Notes: generated by a model from the sequence alone, not told the origin. A stretch of DNA of 64,000 nt from JBFGFX01 sp965232455 (GCA_965232455.1 OZ246981.1:3472001-3536000); one strand, 5' to 3'; counted from the first letter of the stretch, positions 44,235 to 54,517 are shown. Numbers and translations are program-made.

Positions 44235-47200
44235 TCACTTGGCCGCGACGGCGTGGCTTCCAATCACGTCCGCCTCGCGCGATCTCGCGGTCAACTGCAA
44301 CAGACTCGGCAGCAGCAGCAGCGTGAACAGGGTCGATACGCTCATACCGCCGACGATGGCCGCCGCCATGCCGCGGTAGATATCACTGCCTGCACCGGGC
44401 ACGATCAGCAGCGGCAGCATGCCGAACAGGCTGGTCAGCGTGCTCATGAAGATCGGCCGCAGCCGGTACCGCAACGCCTGGTGTACCGCGTCGCTGCGGT
44501 TCAGCCCCCTGGCCTCCGCCGCGCGCGTCTGGGCAACCAGCAGGATCGCGTTGTTGACCACCAGTCCCAGCAGGATGATGAATCCGATCATGCCCAGCAG
44601 GTCCAGCGGCTGGAACTTGATCGCATTGACCAGCGCGATCGCCAGCACTCCGCCCACGGCCGCCAGCGGAATGGAGATCACCACCAGCACCGCATCCTTC
44701 AGCGACCGGAACAGACCCGCCATGATCAGCACGAGAAGGCCGATGGCGGTCAGAAAATTGATTCCGAGCGTGCCGACCGCTCGCTCGAGGTCTTCCACGC
44801 TGCCGGCATACTGAATCACTCCGTCCGCGGGCATCGAGGCGACGATCTGCGGCTCGATGACGCTCTCCAGTTCTCCGATCAGGGCTTCCAGCGACATACC
44901 CGCAGGCGGATTGACGATGACGCTGTAGGCTCGGGCCCGATTGATCCGCACCATCATCGCGGGCGATGGCGCAACGTCGATGGTGGCGAGGTGACCGAGC
45001 GGTACGACGCCCCCGGCGGGCGTGGCGACCGGCAGCGCGGCCATGGCCTCGGGTGTATCGAAACGGGTGGTCTTCAAATAGATATCCACCCGCTCACGGC
45101 CGGTGAAATATTCGCCGAGCCACACACCCTGGCCAAGCTGCAGAATGACCCGGGTCAGATCTTCGCGGTTCCAGCCGACTTCGGCAAGGCGGACGTCGTT
45201 GGGCCTGAACCGTAGCTCGTTGGCTTCGGCGAACGGGTCGGGTTGCGGCTGCGCCGAGGACCCCGGCAGGGTGGCCGGTATCAGCTGCATCGCCTGCGCA
45301 ACGGCCGGTTTCAGGGCGTCGAGGTCGGTCGACGTCAAACGCATTTCGACGCTGTTGGTGTCCTCGAAACCGCCGAACAGGCTTCGACGCAACGTGAAGC
45401 CGAACATATCCGGAACACCGGCGGTTATGTCGGTTTGAACGACGTTCTGAAACGCCTCGAGATCGGTGCCTTCCGCGGGATTGATTGCCAGCCAGCCGCC
45501 GGAACCGCCCGGGAACGACCACAGGAAATAGTCGCGTATCGCCGGTTCCTTTTCTCCGTTCAGGTGCGGTTCCAGGCGTTGTTTCAGGAGTTGCGCGATC
45601 TCGCGATCCGCGGTGTCGACGTTGGTTCCCGGCGGGAAAAACAGGAAGCTGTCGACGGTGTCGCGTTTGACCGGGGGCAGATAGTTGCTCTCCGGCCACA
45701 ATGCGATCGTCAGCAAGACGGAACCCGCCATCAAGCCGCCAACCCAGCCGAGGCGACGGGATTGCGTGTTGGTGAGCCGAATGAGCGTATCGGCCAGACG
45801 ATCCCAGGCGGAATCGTCTTTCGGCGCGGGCGGCAATTCGCGCATCCAATAACGCGCGGTCGTGGGCAGGATCGTGATCGCCACGACCAGCGAGACGGTA
45901 ACGCCGATCGCAATGGTCAGCGCCAGATCCGCGAACATCTGTCCTTCGACGTCCTTCAGGAACATGATCGGGATGAAGATGGCTACCGTGGTCGCGGTGG
46001 ACGCGAGCAACGCCCCCCACACCTGGCTGGTGCCGCGATCGCTCGCCGCGGCCGGCGCCTCGCCGCGTTCCCGCAACCGTACAATGTTTTCGAGCACCAC
46101 TATCGCGGCGTCGAGCACCATCCCCGTCGCAAACGCGAGCCCGGCGAGGGAGATCACGTTCAGCGACCGTCCCGCCGCCGACAGCACCACGAACGTGGCC
46201 AGCAGCGAGATTGGAATCGCCAGCGCGATGATGAAAGTAGCGCGCCACTGGCGCAGGAACAGCCACAACACGCCGATCGCGAGCATCACGCCGGCAATCA
46301 GATTGCCGGCCAGGAGATTGATTGACCGGTTGATGTACAGCGCGGGGTCGAAGCTGTATTCCGCCCGCAGGCCACGCTCCTCGAAGACGGTTGCATTGAG
46401 TTCGTCGATCCGTGTCTTCACACCTTCCAGCGCTTGCAGCACGTTGGCATCCGTCGTTTTGGTGATCGACAGACGGGCCGCGGAGTGACCGTTGTGATAG
46501 ATGAAACCTTCGCGCTTGGGCGGGCCGTAGTCGATGGTCGCCAGGTCGCCGAGTTTGATCGGCAGGCCGCCACGCCATTCGAGAATCAGGCCCTCGAAGT
46601 CGTCGACGTCATAACGCCCTTCGATGCGAAGCGTATAACTTCGCCGCCCGACGTCAACGACACCGGACGAAATGTTCGCGGACCGTCCTATGCGCTCGGC
46701 GGCGCGCGCGATATCGATTCCGAGTTCCGCCGCCTTGTACGGATCGATGACAATCTGAAGCTGATCGCTGGCGTTGCCGCTCGTGTCGAACATGTCCACC
46801 TGCGCGACCCCGTAGAGCGACGCCAATTCGGGCACGACGACTTCGCGAAGGAAACGCTTGTTCTCAACCAGGCGGTTTTCATCGCCTTCCAGCTGTTCGA
46901 CAAAATACTCGATCAGCTGATCGTTGGCGTCACCCCATTCTCCGAGGCTCACCTGCGGACGCTCGGCGTTGGCGGGCAGCGGGCGCAGGCGATTCAGGCG
47001 GCTGATGATCTCGATAAGCGTACGCGTCATGTCGGTTTCGAGTGCAAATTCGAGCTGCATGAAACCGAAATTGGGCATACTCCAGGAAACCATTTCGGTC
47101 ATTCCCGGCGTGCCCTGCAAGACCTCCTCGACCGGCACCGTCAGTTCCGACTCGATCTCCTTCGGCGCCGCTCCCGGCCAGGCATTGAAGACTGTAACGA

Positions 47201-47330
47201 TCGGTTTTTCGATCTGCGGCAGGAGCTGCGCGGGAATCCGCAGCATCGAAAGAACGCCCAGGAGGACGATCACCGCAGCAACGATGGCGATCGCTGCTGG
47301 GTTTGCCAGGCTGACTTTGGTAAGGCGCAT
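44235..47330 (-). CDS. RND-family efflux pump inner-membrane protein
   Basis: A 1031-residue pump in the AcrB/CzcA superfamily, in the hydrophobe/organic-solute branch rather than metal efflux by general look. It opens with MRLTKVSLANPAAIAIVAAVIVLLG and IPAQLLPQIEKPIVTVFNAWPGAAPKEIE, repeated in its second half by the usual duplicated helix-loop plan (12 helices, two large periplasmic loops). The VLDAAIVVLENI segment in TM4 carries the proton-relay Asp. GGAG lies 6 bp before ATG 47330. It is followed by its adaptor. The substrate is unknown. Confidence 0.9.
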   Translation of the reverse strand: MRLTKVSLANPAAIAIVAAVIVLLGVLSMLRIPAQLLPQIEKPIVTVFNAWPGAAPKEIESELTVPVEEVLQGTPGMTEMVSWSMPNFGFMQLEFALETDMTRTLIEIISRLNRLRPLPANAERPQVSLGEWGDANDQLIEYFVEQLEGDENRLVENKRFLREVVVPELASLYGVAQVDMFDTSGNASDQLQIVIDPYKAAELGIDIARAAERIGRSANISSGVVDVGRRSYTLRIEGRYDVDDFEGLILEWRGGLPIKLGDLATIDYGPPKREGFIYHNGHSAARLSITKTTDANVLQALEGVKTRIDELNATVFEERGLRAEYSFDPALYINRSINLLAGNLIAGVMLAIGVLWLFLRQWRATFIIALAIPISLLATFVVLSAAGRSLNVISLAGLAFATGMVLDAAIVVLENIVRLRERGEAPAAASDRGTSQVWGALLASTATTVAIFIPIMFLKDVEGQMFADLALTIAIGVTVSLVVAITILPTTARYWMRELPPAPKDDSAWDRLADTLIRLTNTQSRRLGWVGGLMAGSVLLTIALWPESNYLPPVKRDTVDSFLFFPPGTNVDTADREIAQLLKQRLEPHLNGEKEPAIRDYFLWSFPGGSGGWLAINPAEGTDLEAFQNVVQTDITAGVPDMFGFTLRRSLFGGFEDTNSVEMRLTSTDLDALKPAVAQAMQLIPATLPGSSAQPQPDPFAEANELRFRPNDVRLAEVGWNREDLTRVILQLGQGVWLGEYFTGRERVDIYLKTTRFDTPEAMAALPVATPAGGVVPLGHLATIDVAPSPAMMVRINRARAYSVIVNPPAGMSLEALIGELESVIEPQIVASMPADGVIQYAGSVEDLERAVGTLGINFLTAIGLLVLIMAGLFRSLKDAVLVVISIPLAAVGGVLAIALVNAIKFQPLDLLGMIGFIILLGLVVNNAILLVAQTRAAEARGLNRSDAVHQALRYRLRPIFMSTLTSLFGMLPLLIVPGAGSDIYRGMAAAIVGGMSVSTLFTLLLLPSLLQLTARSREADVIGSHAVAAK

Positions 47331-47517
47331 AATAGGCTCCGTCCGAAAACGGGCAGGTAAGGTACATGAACATCGCAAATGTACCGACGGATCACAAGTC
47401 CCGGCGCAGGCTCACCCGGTCTCGTCAGACCATACCGTGCTTAAAACTAAGCGTAGCCCCTCCGGAGGGGACTAGCGCGGTCGCTTCCGTGCCCGTGCGG
47501 CGTCGCCGCTCAAATCA

Positions 47518-47949
47518 TCAGTGCCGCGAGACGTTCATGCGGTTCCACAGGTTGATCATGGCAACCGCCGCCGTTAGCAGGCCGATTTCCCGGTCGGTGA
47601 AATACTCGCGCAAACGCGCCCGAAGCGCGCCGAGATTCGTCTTTGCATCGAGTACGGTCAACGCCTCGGTCCAGGCCAGGGCCGCCCGCTCCCGCTCGCT
47701 GAAATCCGTCACCTGATCCCAGACGACAACGCGATCCAGTCGCTCGCTGGTTTCACCGTCTTCCCGCGCTTCCCGGGTGTGCATCTCGACGCAGAAACCG
47801 CAGCGGTTGATTTGTGACGCCCGCAGCTGCACCAGATGATGGATAGTCCGGTCGAATCCGTGCTCATCCATGTGGCTGTGAACGCCAGCCATCAACGTAA
47901 GGACATCGGGGATTACACGCTCGTAGTTTATCGCTTTCGTATTACTCAT
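47518..47949 (-). CDS. Carboxymuconolactone decarboxylase/AhpD-like family protein
   Basis: A 143-residue helical protein with the AhpD-type redox motif CGFCVEMH (Cys-x-x-Cys-x-x-x-His) after QLRASQINR. Proteins of this type with the CxxC reduce peroxides or act as small thiol-dependent oxidoreductases, as with alkylhydroperoxidase D; the decarboxylases of the family lack CxxC. A peroxide-related role is therefore more likely. There is no signal peptide. It is on the same strand as, and upstream of, the RND pair but separated by 187 bp, so it has its own or a shared distant promoter. Confidence 0.85.
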   Translation of the reverse strand: MSNTKAINYERVIPDVLTLMAGVHSHMDEHGFDRTIHHLVQLRASQINRCGFCVEMHTREAREDGETSERLDRVVVWDQVTDFSERERAALAWTEALTVLDAKTNLGALRARLREYFTDREIGLLTAAVAMINLWNRMNVSRH

Positions 47950-48054
47950 CGTTTTACTCGCTCGTCGCCTCCAACCGAGGCCTGTACTTCAAACGACGAT
48001 CGAGGACAGCGGTTTGTGACATCGGTGAGCGCCGTGCCTGCGTTCAATCGCCGC

Positions 48055-50403
48055 TCAAAGCTCGTCTTCCGCAACCACGACGAGGCTGTCTTCCGCGGTG
48101 ATTTCAAATACCTCGTTTTTCTCCGGGATAAGCGTGACGCCGTTATTGGCGGCGTTGTTCAGCTCCTCGGCTTTTACCCTGACGCCGATACAGACCTCGT
48201 CGCGCTTCTGCGCGATCCGGATCATATCCGCAAAGCTGACCTCGGCGGGCAGCTCGTCGAAGTAGAGCCGGGCAGGCTTCAGATAGATCTCTGAGCCGTC
48301 CTCCTGAAAAATGTCGTCATAGACCTTTTCGATGTCGCGGCTTTCCGAAATCTGCGCCATGATCATGCTGACCAGCCGGTTGGAGATGATGACGTCCTTG
48401 ACGCCGGCGCGGGCGACCAGCGCGTGATTCTGAGAGTCCAGGACCTCGGTGATCAGCTTGGTGTTTTTGCTCTCCTCGGGGTACTGACTGAAAATGCGCC
48501 GCAGCAACAACAACGTGACGATGTTTTCGGAATCGACGCGTGACGTGTCGATCTTCGCCCCCGGCTCTTCCGATCCCGCCAGTATGATGATGTTGTCATA
48601 GGTGAACGGCTGCAGCGCCATTAGATCGCTCAGGTCCAGACAATTCTTCTCGATCAGACGCACGTCGATATTGCCGAGCTCTTCGTTCAGCGTTTCGATC
48701 TCCTTGCGCTGCTCTTCGGTCGCCGATTTCAGCAGGACGTGAATCTCGCTGCCGTCGATGATGTAGTCGGCGAACTCGCGCAGAATACACGGCGACTTGA
48801 AGTTCCAACCCACCATCAATTCGCGCTCGACGCGCTGCGCGTTTCGTGCGGACGACAGCGACAGATCCCTGGGCGCGGCGACCGGGTCGGGCAGGAAATC
48901 GATGGTCGAATCGTCGTCCGCAACGATCAGCACTTCGTCGCCATCGGCCATCGGCCGTGAACCCTTGGGGTTCATGAGAATCTCGCCGTCGGCGGTTCGG
49001 ACGCCAATCGGCACGCCGTCGGGAAAACGGAAAGCGATGTCGGCAAACGCGGCGCCGTCCCACGGCGCCTCGTAGAAATAGAGCTCGCAGCCGTCAAACG
49101 ACAGAATCTCGTTGTAGACGACGGAAAGGCCTTCCGAACGAGACGTTTGCACCAGGAGTTTTGCAAGCACGTCACTGGTATTGACCGTAACGACGTGCTC
49201 CGGAAAGCTGGAGCGGACGATCTCACGGTGCGTCGGGTTGAATATCTCGACGACGACGCTGAAGCCTTCGTCGTGGGCGGCGCGTCCCATCGTCGCGAGC
49301 ACGGTCTGAATGCCTTTCGCGTCGCTGACCGCTTTTTTATCAGCGGAATCCGCGTCGTCGCAGCCCGCGAGGACAATCACCGAGCGGGCGTCGTCAACCG
49401 ATACCATGTCCAGATTGGCGAGGGTTGACACATCGCCGCTTCGGGTCACGATCCGCGTCGACTTCCGGTCTTTCACCCGCAAACGAAGCACGTCGTCGAT
49501 CTCCTCCTTGTCCTTGTCGGCAAGGATCACGACGCAGGCATCTTTTTCACTTTCGTTGGCGAGTATGAGCTCCTGCAGAATCTCGACGATTCGCTGTTCG
49601 TTCCAGCCGAGAATGAGCGTGTGGTCCTGTTCGATGACTTTCGATCGTCCGCGCTTCAGCTCGCTGAGCTTCTGGTCGAGGCTTGTGGTAATGAACGCGA
49701 TGAGCGCCGACAACAGGACGATGCCGACCAGACCGGCGGTCACCGCAAACGCCTTGTACCAGGGCGCCGAGTTCAGGTCCTGGACCATGTTGCCGGGGTC
49801 GGTCAGCTCCAGAAACGTCAAATAGAGATTGCCGAGTAGACCCAGGTCTTCGTGCGTAAGCGCCAGATCCGGCGCCAGCCAGAGCACGGCGGCGCGCGCA
49901 CCGCCGATCAACAGGAGCGCAACGACGAATATGGCGGTCAGCATCTTGAAAATCGAGGCGCCGCCGCGCGCCATGAAAGTATCGAATCGATAGCGCATGC
50001 GCTGAGCGCCGTCGATCGACGGCGCTTCCGACCCCGTGGGGTCCGGCTCCGTTATCTGCATCAAATGACGAACTTTTGCCGTCGCCGACATCTCGCTCGG
50101 CTCAGCCCCGATGTCGGCGGCCGGTTCGTTTGCGGCGACCAGGCGGCCGGCCCGCTCGGGAACCACCGGATCGTCGTTGTCAACGACGTACACCACGGCG
50201 CCCATCGCCTTCAGGCTGTTTGCGATGCTATTGGCCTTGTGAAAATCGAGGTCTTTCGCGAGCGTCTTGATCTCGCCGGCGAAGATCCGGTCAACCGTCT
50301 CCGAGGTTTTGTTGAAACGCTCGCAGAAAGAGGCTTTCACGTCGCGAACCGGACAGCCGGCCACAACCTCCCCTTTGAATGCCACTCTGTATCGCTTGTT
50401 CAC
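48055..50403 (-). CDS. CASTOR/POLLUX-type ion channel with RCK domains and extra N-terminal domain
   Basis: A 782-residue protein with three parts. Residues about 1-75 form a small alpha/beta domain (RYRVAFKGEVVAGC..., DRIFAGEIKTLAKDLDFHKAN, LKAMGAVVYVV) resembling one found at the N-terminus of some gammaproteobacterial membrane proteins. A membrane unit follows, with helices near 145-175 and 210-240 around a LELTDPGN pore-like loop. Two RCK/TrkA-N-like regulatory domains follow (Rossmann-type segments). This is the plan of CASTOR/POLLUX (DMI1) channels, which pass K+ or Ca2+ in plant nuclei. I chose GTG 50403 for GGAGAG upstream. It has no operon partner. Confidence 0.85.
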   Translation of the reverse strand: MNKRYRVAFKGEVVAGCPVRDVKASFCERFNKTSETVDRIFAGEIKTLAKDLDFHKANSIANSLKAMGAVVYVVDNDDPVVPERAGRLVAANEPAADIGAEPSEMSATAKVRHLMQITEPDPTGSEAPSIDGAQRMRYRFDTFMARGGASIFKMLTAIFVVALLLIGGARAAVLWLAPDLALTHEDLGLLGNLYLTFLELTDPGNMVQDLNSAPWYKAFAVTAGLVGIVLLSALIAFITTSLDQKLSELKRGRSKVIEQDHTLILGWNEQRIVEILQELILANESEKDACVVILADKDKEEIDDVLRLRVKDRKSTRIVTRSGDVSTLANLDMVSVDDARSVIVLAGCDDADSADKKAVSDAKGIQTVLATMGRAAHDEGFSVVVEIFNPTHREIVRSSFPEHVVTVNTSDVLAKLLVQTSRSEGLSVVYNEILSFDGCELYFYEAPWDGAAFADIAFRFPDGVPIGVRTADGEILMNPKGSRPMADGDEVLIVADDDSTIDFLPDPVAAPRDLSLSSARNAQRVERELMVGWNFKSPCILREFADYIIDGSEIHVLLKSATEEQRKEIETLNEELGNIDVRLIEKNCLDLSDLMALQPFTYDNIIILAGSEEPGAKIDTSRVDSENIVTLLLLRRIFSQYPEESKNTKLITEVLDSQNHALVARAGVKDVIISNRLVSMIMAQISESRDIEKVYDDIFQEDGSEIYLKPARLYFDELPAEVSFADMIRIAQKRDEVCIGVRVKAEELNNAANNGVTLIPEKNEVFEITAEDSLVVVAEDEL

Positions 50404-50611
50404 GGCGCGCTCTCCATGCGTATGTGCGATCGACGGACGACGATACGGCAGCGCCGCCTCCCTTAGGCGTAACGAATTCACACAACGCCTCCGGAGGCGC
50501 CGCCCGGGCGCCGTTTTGTGAACCCGGTCAAGTAATTACGGCCTTTAGCACCCGTCCGGCCGGATTGGATGGCGGCCGAGGTAATCGGGTAAAGGCGTTC
50601 CGCGCCCCGGT

Positions 50612-51670
50612 TCAGCGCATACTGTCCCGCCAGGTTGCCTCCAGCCCGTCGGCAAATGCGGTCATGACGAACGACGGGAAGCAACGCCCGAAAACCTCAG
50701 TGGCGTAACGCCGATCCGCCTTCGGCCCGTCGCGGTCCGGCAGCGTCACGGCCTTGGGCACACCGTGACGTTCAGCCAGATCGGCCAGACTTTGGCGGAA
50801 CCCTGCCTCGTCGAGCCGTGGACCGCAGAAATTCACGACATTCGGCATCCGCTCGGCGCGCGCCGTTTTCGCCGCGGCGTCGGCAATGAATCTGCAAACG
50901 TCGTCGATGTACACAAAACACGCGCTGCTTCTGAAATCGAAATCGACGACGACCCTCGCGTCGTCGCGTAGCGCGTTCAGGTGATCCGTCACCACCCCCC
51001 TCGATTCGTGGCCGGGCCCGTAAACGTCGCTCATACGGATCGCGCAGTACAAGTCCGCCAGGCGGGCCACAAGCGTCTCGCCGACCAGCTTGGACAACGC
51101 GTACAAGGGCGCGCCGACCGGGGATTCCGTTTCCTCGAGAAAGTCCCGGATGACCTCGGGACCGACGTTCTCACCACCGGGATTCGACGCCAACCGTGAT
51201 TCGAGATAGCCGACCATTGAATCGTGAAAGTCGCGCGCACCGGTGTCATCGCCCGGCAGGACTGCGGATTCCGTTTCGAGGCCGCCCTCGCCCGACTCGC
51301 CCGTCTCGTAAACGGCTACCGACGAAAAATGGATGAGCGGCCTGCGCCAACGGCGGCTGGCGGCGGCAACCACGCCGGCGCCGAGCGCGTTGATTGCGTA
51401 GAAGTCGCGCAGGTTTGCATCGTCTTCATCCGGAGAACCCGGGTTTCTGGCGGCGAGATTGACGACGACGTCGGAGTTACGGGCGAGTTCATCGACACCG
51501 CCGGCGTCGAATATGCCGCCGGTCGCGAGATGACACCGCGCCAAACCCTCCAGCTGTTCATCGGGCCGCCGGACGAGCGCATTGACGCTGTTGCCGGCGT
51601 TGCAGTTCAAGAGATGACGCACCACTACGCGCCCCAAGGTTCCAGACGCGCCGACGATACCGTACCTCAT
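50612..51670 (-). CDS. NAD-dependent epimerase/dehydratase family protein
   Basis: A 352-residue extended SDR. It has the glycine-rich loop GIVGASGTLG at the N-terminus, DVVVNLAAR (cofactor binding), the catalytic Ser region FSSVAVYET and the YALSK (Tyr-Lys) pair, then SDVYGPGH. These convert nucleotide sugars or reduce/epimerise sugars. It starts at ATG 51670 and is 54 bp downstream of the Gfo/Idh/MocA gene on the same strand, at the end of the carbohydrate gene set, so a role in sugar interconversion is plausible. Confidence 0.85.
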   Translation of the reverse strand: MRYGIVGASGTLGRVVVRHLLNCNAGNSVNALVRRPDEQLEGLARCHLATGGIFDAGGVDELARNSDVVVNLAARNPGSPDEDDANLRDFYAINALGAGVVAAASRRWRRPLIHFSSVAVYETGESGEGGLETESAVLPGDDTGARDFHDSMVGYLESRLASNPGGENVGPEVIRDFLEETESPVGAPLYALSKLVGETLVARLADLYCAIRMSDVYGPGHESRGVVTDHLNALRDDARVVVDFDFRSSACFVYIDDVCRFIADAAAKTARAERMPNVVNFCGPRLDEAGFRQSLADLAERHGVPKAVTLPDRDGPKADRRYATEVFGRCFPSFVMTAFADGLEATWRDSMR

Positions 51671-51724
51671 CGGCAGCGACCCGCTTCGCCCCCGGGACAC
51701 CCACACGCCGAATGTACGATACCG

Positions 51725-52852
51725 TTATTCATCCGCAAGTACCTTTGCTCCGTCGTTAACCGAACTCCACTTGATCAATTCCAATGCCGCGGCCACGCGA
51801 GCCGCGTTCAAAGCCGTTGCGCCACGAACCTCTCTTCGTTCGCGAATGGCGGCCACGAACTCTTCGATATCGGTCAGCACGTGACACTCCCGGTCTCCGT
51901 GTGACTTGCGCTTTCGTTCGTCGAACACGTCGTAGGATTCCACCGAACGTTCACCCTCGTTACGCGTGCAATACAATCGATACTCCAGATCGTTGAGCTT
52001 CAGCAACTCGAGGCAGGCGTCGCTGCCGCGTACGACAATCGTGCCCCACGGAATACGGCTAGAGTTCGCGCTGAAGCTCGAACGCAGCGTGACCGGGACG
52101 TCGCCGAATTGCAGGACGCCCGCGTAACTGTCCATTGCCGTCGCCTCCACCGTCCGGCCCCGCCACTCGATCACGGGCTGCACGAGACGCCCCTGCACGG
52201 CCGCGGCCGTCGCCTCGCCGAACACCTCCGTCAGAAACGCCAGCGGATAAACGAACATGTCGTCGAGCGGGCCGCCGCCTCGTTCTTCACTGTGATACCA
52301 CTCCCAGGAAAACCGCTGACCCGGAGCCGGCCGCTCGTCGGCGCGCTCGGCTTCGTAACGATGGGGCGCCGCTTCCGCGCAGGCATCGATGCTCACGACG
52401 CGGCCTATGTCACCCGCGCGGATGATTTCCGCCGCGCGACGATAGAGCGGCAGCAGGATTTGGCCGGGTGAAGCGGCCAGCCGCTTGTCGCGCTGCTTTG
52501 CGATGTGATCGAGGGTTTTACAGCGCTGCGGCGTTTCCGCCAGGGTCTTGTGCGAATAAACGTGCAACCCGGCGTCGAGCGCCGATTTGACCTGGTCAAA
52601 ATGCAGGCCGATCGGCGTCGCCAGAAGGAGCGCATCGGCAGCCTTCTCTTCCAACAGCCGATAGTATTCGTGGAAAGTCGCCGGCGGCGCCCCGCCGAGC
52701 CGAGACGCGGTCGCCTGCAGGTTGCCGGCTTCGGGATCGCACAGCGCCGATATCTCGACATCGGCGCCGGCCAGAATCGCCTGGACCCCACGCAGGGTGC
52801 GCTGCGTGATGACGCCACAGCCTACAATCCCGAATCGCAGTCTATCTTCCAA
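51725..52852 (-). CDS. Gfo/Idh/MocA family oxidoreductase
   Basis: A 375-residue oxidoreductase with an N-terminal Rossmann fold (FGIVGCGVITQR) and the classic HKTLAETPQRCK-type segment following VYSHK, where the Lys is the catalytic residue, then a C-terminal alpha/beta domain with the AEAAPHRYEAERAD stretch. Such enzymes oxidise or reduce sugars, inositols or amino-sugar derivatives using NAD(P). The next genes are a glycerol-3-phosphate-oxidase-like protein (upstream) and an epimerase (downstream). The substrate is unknown. Confidence 0.87.
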   Translation of the reverse strand: MEDRLRFGIVGCGVITQRTLRGVQAILAGADVEISALCDPEAGNLQATASRLGGAPPATFHEYYRLLEEKAADALLLATPIGLHFDQVKSALDAGLHVYSHKTLAETPQRCKTLDHIAKQRDKRLAASPGQILLPLYRRAAEIIRAGDIGRVVSIDACAEAAPHRYEAERADERPAPGQRFSWEWYHSEERGGGPLDDMFVYPLAFLTEVFGEATAAAVQGRLVQPVIEWRGRTVEATAMDSYAGVLQFGDVPVTLRSSFSANSSRIPWGTIVVRGSDACLELLKLNDLEYRLYCTRNEGERSVESYDVFDERKRKSHGDRECHVLTDIEEFVAAIRERREVRGATALNAARVAAALELIKWSSVNDGAKVLADE

Positions 52853-52864
52853 CGAACTACCTCA

Positions 52865-54517
52865 CTAGCTGACCGCGGCCCGAACGTCTTGCCCGGACCG
52901 GCCGACGAGTTCCAGATCACGCCGGTATTCCCGAAGTCTTTCCTCTGCCTCTGCACCGAACAGCACTTTGCACGCATCTCGGAGTCCCGCGGAATCGATA
53001 TAGTCGGACTGCGGCACGACCAGGCTGATCTTCGAGCGACGGCGAAGGAAATCGTCGAGTTTCGTAATCATCTCCCGCCGTGCGGCCTGCTCGATCTCGC
53101 ACCGCAGGTATTCGGCGCTGTCGATCATACGAACCGCGTTCTCCGGGTTTTCTCGTATCGCCTCGAGCATCTCGAAAGCGGAGGCCGCGTATCTTCGCCA
53201 CAGACGCTCCGACAGCGGCTCACAGGAGCGCGGATCCGCCATCGCGTCGAGTCCGATCAGGCGCGCCTGATGCAGGAATTCCTCACGGACGCTGTCGTCC
53301 GGCTCGCCGTACCATTTTCGATCGCTGAAGGGACGATCGACGCCCATGCGCCCAACCAGCCCGGCGATCTCGTCACCGAGATTGAGGCAGTCCGTCAGCT
53401 TGCCGCCGAAGATACTCAGCTGCCGGCGGTCGAAATCCACGTCGACGGCGTGTTTGCGGGACAACGCAACCCAATCCTTCGACTCGTTTTCACCGGAGAC
53501 CGCGAGCGGACGGACGCCGCAACGCTCGGCGATGATGTCGGCCTCGCTCAACGGCCGCTCGAGTTCGAGCATCTCATTGGCGTTGGAGAGGATGAAGGCC
53601 CGATCGGCGTCCGTGACCCGCACTTCGGGTCGTTCCACTCGCGTATCGGTCGTGCCGATACAGGTTTTCGGCCCCATCGGAATCACAAAAAAGAGCCGGC
53701 CGTCGCTCGCGAAAAACGCCAAAATACGCCGGCTCGTGCTCACCCGCTCGACAATCAGGTGCACGCCTTTGGAGAAGACGTGCCGGTGTCTGGTCGATTG
53801 CCCGTTCGCTCGATTGTAGCTGTCCACCTCCGGCCCGCAGGCGTTGATCAGAACGCCCGCCCGTATCGCAAATGCCTCGCCGCTGACGCCGTCCGATGCG
53901 GAGACCGTCCAAAGCCCGTCGTGGCGATCCGCCGCCGTGGATTCGACGTAGTTCGCGGCCACGGCGCCGTAGTCCATTGCGGAACGGACGAAATTGAAGA
54001 CGAATCGCGCATCGTTGTCGTGGAAATAGCAGTCCGAATATTCGATGCCCGCTCTGGCCTGATCGAGTCGAATGCTCGGCTCCCGCTTCGCGAGCGTACG
54101 TGCGCCGAGGTACTGCGGGCGGCGCGTCGCGAACCGCCCCATCGCCCAGTAGAGCAGAGCGCCGAGATAAATCATCAGCGGCGGAAACCGAAACCCGCGG
54201 TGAACCGTCGTGAGAAAACGGATCTCCTTTACCGTTGACGGATAGCTGCGCGCCAGGTGATTGCGGCTACGGCAGAGTCGCCACACCAGCGGAAATTCCC
54301 AGGTCTCCAGATACTTGATACCGCCCCAAGCGAGGTTCGACGACTGCGAGCTGGTCGAGCCGCCGAAATCGCCCTTGTCGATCAGCGCGACGCTGACGCC
54401 TTGTGCGGCCAGCGCGGCGGCGGACACCGCCCCGTTTATGCCGCCGCCCACAATACAGACGTCGAAAACCTGCGAACGGAGCTTGCGGAGATTGGTGTTT
54501 CGTAGGTTCGACGACAT
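52865..54517 (-). CDS. FAD-dependent glycerol-3-phosphate dehydrogenase/oxidase family protein (GlpD-like)
   Basis: A 550-residue flavoprotein. The FAD-binding Rossmann loop CIVGGGINGAVSAAALAAQG is near the start, followed by GGSTSSQSSNLAWGGIKYLE, typical of GlpD. Internal motifs include RHRHVFSKGVHLIVER, IPMGPKTCIGTTD and the C-terminal DAO-type domain with RRRYAAS-like helices. GlpD oxidises glycerol-3-phosphate at the inner membrane. No glycerol kinase gene is visible, so it may act on a related polyol phosphate. It lies between the symporter and the Gfo/Idh/MocA gene in the same transcription direction. Confidence 0.87.
   Translation of the reverse strand: MSSNLRNTNLRKLRSQVFDVCIVGGGINGAVSAAALAAQGVSVALIDKGDFGGSTSSQSSNLAWGGIKYLETWEFPLVWRLCRSRNHLARSYPSTVKEIRFLTTVHRGFRFPPLMIYLGALLYWAMGRFATRRPQYLGARTLAKREPSIRLDQARAGIEYSDCYFHDNDARFVFNFVRSAMDYGAVAANYVESTAADRHDGLWTVSASDGVSGEAFAIRAGVLINACGPEVDSYNRANGQSTRHRHVFSKGVHLIVERVSTSRRILAFFASDGRLFFVIPMGPKTCIGTTDTRVERPEVRVTDADRAFILSNANEMLELERPLSEADIIAERCGVRPLAVSGENESKDWVALSRKHAVDVDFDRRQLSIFGGKLTDCLNLGDEIAGLVGRMGVDRPFSDRKWYGEPDDSVREEFLHQARLIGLDAMADPRSCEPLSERLWRRYAASAFEMLEAIRENPENAVRMIDSAEYLRCEIEQAARREMITKLDDFLRRRSKISLVVPQSDYIDSAGLRDACKVLFGAEAEERLREYRRDLELVGRSGQDVRAAVS

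Noticed and set aside
47457..47470. CCCCTCC-GGAGGGG dyad near the RND promoter region as a terminator
   Set aside because: No loop space and no T-tract; likely chance in GC-rich DNA, function uncertain.
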